64,000 bases of DNA, taken from positions 124,001 to 188,000 of the forward strand of contig JACONQ010000015.1 in NCBI GenBank assembly GCA_014281115.1, in the 5' to 3' direction. How positions within the stretch are numbered: the stretch's first letter is position 1; each line of letters starts with the position of its first letter. Of this stretch, positions 60,813 to 64,000 are shown piece after piece. The DNA is from Laburnicola sp. R22_1 (Eukaryota > Ascomycota > Dothideomycetes > Pleosporales > Didymosphaeriaceae). A model generated the notes under the pieces. That model had not been told where the DNA came from. It saw only the letters and a list, made by a program, of their open reading frames with translations, and made no database searches. The position numbers were made by a program, and so were the translations under genes.

Positions 60813-61965
60813 GTGGCGTTATATTAACTATTTAGAGGTAGCACAATAAAGGCTTTTATCTTAAATAACATAATAAAAAAGTAGAGCCCCCTACTTAGTA
60901 ATTAAAAAGAGCGTAAAAAAGATAGTAATTATAAAAAAAGCGCGATTAAACTACTAAGCAAGCTTAGTAGTTTTAGCGCGCATAGCTTCTATATGTAAAG
61001 TTTTTATAAAAAGACTACTTAGAACTTTAAAGGAGATATAACTTTAGCGCCGCTATACTATAAGCTATCTCTTCTCTACTATTCTAACTATTACAAACTA
61101 CTATCTAGATTATTGCAAACAACACAAGTTAATATTTAGTATTTACTATATTAATAGGTATATACTACTGTGCGTATAAGTATAATAAAAGTAATATATA
61201 CTAGATACACGTTTATTACTCTATTACTATATTAAAGTTATCCTTAATAAATCTCCTATTGTCTTTCTACGCATACCTCTACGCCCTACTATTTATTTAG
61301 AAATTAATATTATTTCTAAAGAAGTACTTACTATTGCTAAAAAGTATACGCTAAAAATTCGCGCTGCTGCTACTAAGGTAATAACACTAAAGTTATATTC
61401 TATCTATAAGATAATTATCTATAGGAGTCTAGTATACCTAACTATTTATAAGGCAATTTTTATATACTAGCTAGATTAGCAGCTTATCTAGTTTATAATA
61501 ACTAAGAAGACTATATTCCTACTCTAGTATATAAAATTACTTCTTATTAATAATAGAATCTAAAAGAGAGATTAAAGATAGAAAATAAAATATTTATTAA
61601 TAATTTCTAGTATAATAAGAGTGTTATATAGATCTATAAGATTCTTCTAGTAATTATATTAGCTTATCTAAATAAGTACGTCGCGTAAGTAGTGTAAAAG
61701 CGTAAATAACTAGTAATAGTAATAGTAATAAGCTAGATATATTATATACGCTATAAGTAAACCTTATATAAATTAGAAGCTTATAGGGCATAGATAAAGT
61801 ATAAGTAAGTTTAAAGTTTAAACTATTATTACGTTATTAGATATTTAAGGTTAGTTTTTAATTAGAATTAGGTGCTATATATAGTATATAATAACCTTAT
61901 ATCTTAATCTACTTTAACCTTAAACTAAAAAAAAGGTTAAAAAAGGTATTTGGCAAGCTAACTAT
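60813..61965 (+). repeat. Family B repeat, longest continuous copy
   Basis: About 1.15 kb from ATGTGGCGTTATATTAACTA to AAAAGGTATTTGGCAAGC. It gives the uninterrupted version of the site broken by the Gypsy element. I recognise no coding domain. Confidence 0.65.
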
Positions 61966-62319
61966 TTGTATAATAACTAGTAAAATAAAGAGTTTTTTAT
62001 TAATTAATAACTAATTATGTAATAAAAATAGTATTATTATATTAAATAATTAAAGACTAGTATTTTCTCTATAATTTTATTAAAAAATTAAAATTATAGC
62101 TTAACTACTAAAAAAGTTATAAAGCTTTATAATAATTACTTATTTAGACTATTTATATATATCTACGCAAGTCTGCGTATATCTATATATCTCTAAGTAT
62201 TTTTATGCTAGTAAATTGCTTATATAAAAATATATATAAATACATAAGTCTGCGCACATCTGCGCACAATTTGCACAGTTAAGCAGAAAAACTTTCCTAA
62301 TATAGCGTCTCTTAGAGTC

Positions 62320-62413
62320 TTAGTAGTGTGTAAGGTAGAAAGGTAGCTAGTAGAGTAGGCAGCCTAAAATAGGCGAGTCTTAAAAAGGCTAGGGTTGTAA
62401 AAATAACCTAGCT
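62320..62413 (+). repeat. Direct repeat, right copy (partner at 36230)
   Basis: Matches 36230-36325, including CCTAAAATAGGCGAGTC and AAAAAGGCTAG. Lies at the end of the AT-rich block. Confidence 0.65.
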
Positions 62414-62531
62414 AATAGTAACCTATAGTTAACGCAAGTCGTAAGTTGGTGGTTATAGCCACAGCCTTGGGCAATAGTAACCCATGGTTGACGCAAGTCG
62501 TAAGTCGGTGGTTATAGCCACAGCCTCGGGC
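62414..62531 (+). repeat. 59-bp tandem duplication at the AT-rich boundary
   Basis: Two units (62414-62472 and 62473-62531). The left unit has T or A at four sites where the right unit has C or G (CTAT/CCAT, TTAAC/TTGAC, GTTGG/GTCGG, CTTGG/CTCGG); otherwise the units match. Confidence 0.85.
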
Positions 62532-63460
62532 GAAACAGCGCGCCAGACCATCCCAGATCCGCATCCCCCACCATCCAATGTCCGCCGCCCCCTCCATCCC
62601 CTCATCATGCAGGCGCAAAAAAAAGGCAAACAGACCCCCCTAGCGCCGATCACCAACCAACCGAACCGGTCAGCGCAGGGCAGATTCTCCACAGTGCGCA
62701 CGCCACATGCACGTGTCCAATGCAAGAAATTTGATGTCCGTCGCCGAGTCTCGTCTCGTCTCAGGCCCCCGTCCCCACGAACCCACTCATCCTAGAAAAA
62801 TCCGCGACAAGTTAACGTTGTGCGAGGGAGATGATGGCCAGTGGGTCGATCCGGGAAGCCGACTTGGTGCTTGGCTGGGACGAGTTTCGGAGATTGGAGA
62901 TTCGACGGCAATGAGGGACGGCGGGATGATTCGCTGCATGCACGTGATTGTGTGTGTGGAAGCGTGCAAGCGTGTGCGTTCCCGGGCGGCGGGCGTCGTC
63001 GTATTGATAAGCGAGGGGTGCTTGGGGAATGTGAAACTTGTCTACGGACGTCAGCGGGATGCCAATGTTAGAAGATGATAAAAGTGCCCAGGTGTGGGAT
63101 TCAGCGGCCCTGAGTACATGACAGGCAAGAAGGCTCCCTCGTCTGTCTGTTGATCCAACCTCGACATTGATGGTGAGATGAGGAAACTCCTACCCAGATA
63201 CTAGGAGTCGAAATGAAAAGAGGGTATTGGATTGGCCGTCGGGAATGACAAGGACGCAGAAGAGCAATAATGTACAACTAGTCCAACTTAGGCGGCCGCC
63301 GTTGCATCATTCGCGTAGTTAGTCGAAGACTTGCCTAGGGATCCCTGCTCCTGCTCTCCTAGTTGATATTGTACACCGAAATGCCGTTTGCAGTCTGTCG
63401 TGCAGCTGCATGGTCGTTTGATGACTGCGTAACGGATCGAGCGGATGGTGGCACGCATCA
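62532..63460. other. Intergenic, no gene seen
   Basis: GC-balanced sequence after the AT-rich block. Open frames on both strands (for example 62484-62795 plus, 62707-63078 plus) lack recognisable domains. Contains the 3' side of the microprotein gene. Confidence 0.45.
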
Positions 63461-63595
63461 TCAGGCGTGGATCTCGCCGGAGCCCTCGCAGATGTGGCAG
63501 GTCTGCGTGCCGGTGTTTTTGCAGTGGGAACATTTGGCTCCGCCGCAGGTATCGCATTTGGTGGTTCCATTTCCTCGACACGTTGGGCACTGCAT
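63461..63595 (-). CDS. 44-residue four-CxxC zinc-binding microprotein
   Basis: The frame MQCPTCRGNGTTKCDTCGG, then AKCSHCKNTGTQTCHICEGS, then GEIHA has four CxxC pairs, two of them as CxxCxGxG-like units (CPTCRGNG, CHICEGSG), the pattern of the DnaJ central zinc finger. Eight cysteines in 44 residues can bind two zinc ions. There is no J domain or C-terminal domain. The frame is open upstream to 63853, but that would start upstream of the TATA-like box at 63831-63837, and the upstream residues are Ser/Leu/Pro-rich without pattern, so I choose the ATG at 63595. Small proteins of this kind exist in fungi; a role in metal binding or chaperone contact is inferred only from the motif. Confidence 0.6.
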   Translation of the reverse strand: MQCPTCRGNGTTKCDTCGGAKCSHCKNTGTQTCHICEGSGEIHA

Positions 63596-63830
63596 TGCAA
63601 GGAAGGCGTGGTGGTGGAGCGGGGAGGAGGCGTAGCAGTGGCTGGAAGGGAGAGCACGGCGGTTGGTGGAGAAGTGAAGATCGGAGAGGGAGGGAAGTAG
63701 GTAAGGTAGCTGGTCAACAGACAGGCGGTGGTGCAGACTGAAGGAGAGAGGAAGTGAAGACAGGAAGGAGGGCTCGGATGGTCTGGCGTTCGAAACAGGA
63801 AGGCTGCAGTAGCCGGCGGCTTTCAAACCT

Positions 63831-63837
63831 TTATATA
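63831..63837 (-). promoter_or_regulatory. TATA box upstream of the microprotein gene
   Basis: TATATAA on the minus strand, about 235 bp before the ATG at 63595. It is the only good TATA-like site in that interval. Confidence 0.45.
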
Positions 63838-64000
63838 CCCTTTGTTCAATCAAGAGAGCCTGCCTGTAGGTCGACTCTTCAGCTGGGCTGGGACCCTGAA
63901 ATTGGTGAAGCGCAGCGCTCAGCCGCGAGGAAGATGTGACAGCATGTCAAGGACCGATAGCAGCATTGTCCCTCACGGCTCTGGTTGCCTCGCCTGAGTC
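63838..64000. other. Window end, no feature seen
   Basis: Upstream of the microprotein promoter. No recognisable gene. Confidence 0.4.

Larger units (their letters stand above)
35755..62406. other. Large AT-rich RIP-affected transposon block
   Basis: About 26.6 kb dominated by TA-rich sequence with essentially no long open frames, apart from the balanced-composition Copia element at 43970-50039. Dispersed copies differ from each other mainly by C/T and G/A transitions, as expected of repeat-induced point mutation. No cellular gene is seen. Individual elements are listed separately; stretches not listed (38810-39110, 39835-40540, 56530-56870, 61966-62319) hold only TA-rich sequence I could not assign. 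Confidence 0.85.

Overview
This is a filamentous ascomycete (Pezizomycotina) nuclear contig, most likely from a Dothideomycete. The evidence is short 50-80 bp spliceosomal introns, a velvet-family VeA regulator, fungal versions of Mid1, Spt4, PP5 and an Aim9-like protein, and a 27 kb AT-rich block whose retrotransposons carry the C-to-T/G-to-A pattern of repeat-induced point mutation (RIP). The species cannot be named from sequence alone.

Layout. From 1 to about 9.1 kb is a gene-poor margin with decayed genes: an alpha/beta hydrolase with an internal deletion (960-1737), a shifted and nonsense-mutated serine beta-lactamase-like gene (2412-3161), a GC-rich unassigned stretch (3.2-5.3 kb), an AT-rich patch with a transposon fragment (6.1 kb), a protein kinase destroyed by RIP-type changes (7324-8184) and a 15-bp minisatellite (8.8-9.1 kb). 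From 10.5 to 31.3 kb lies a block of core genes: O-acetylhomoserine sulfhydrylase (with a one-base shift in a G8 run and two GC-AG introns), a small TA-flanked MITE, a long-chain acyl-CoA synthetase with a peroxisomal C-terminus, veA, an AIM9-like mitochondrial kinase-fold protein, divergent PP5 phosphatase and Spt4 genes, and the calcium channel subunit MID1. A doubtful ORF follows at 32.5 kb, then an intron-containing tRNA-Glu(UUC) at 34.1 kb, just before the AT-rich sequence begins.

The AT-rich block (about 35.75-62.4 kb) has no cellular genes. It is a stack of transposons. A roughly 1.1 kb repeat (family B) is split by a Gypsy LTR retrotransposon (41548-55867, CTCTA target duplication), and the Gypsy element is itself split by a Copia LTR retrotransposon (43970-50039, AATAG target duplication). 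The Copia gag-pol is still one reading frame of about 1,737 codons, broken only by point nonsense changes, and catalytic aspartates of protease, integrase, reverse transcriptase and RNase H are changed to asparagine. Around the retrotransposons lie a family with long inverted arms (family A), an inverted repeat pair (family C plus B) and several tandem and direct duplications. RIP-type changes stop within a 59-bp tandem duplication at 62.4 kb. Beyond it is GC-balanced sequence with a 44-residue four-CxxC microprotein gene on the minus strand (63461-63595).

The core genes are not a pathway cluster. They cover sulfur amino acid synthesis, fatty acid activation, light/development/secondary-metabolism control, phosphatase signalling, transcription elongation and calcium entry. 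All intron coordinates, domain calls and repeat alignments were read by eye, without database search.
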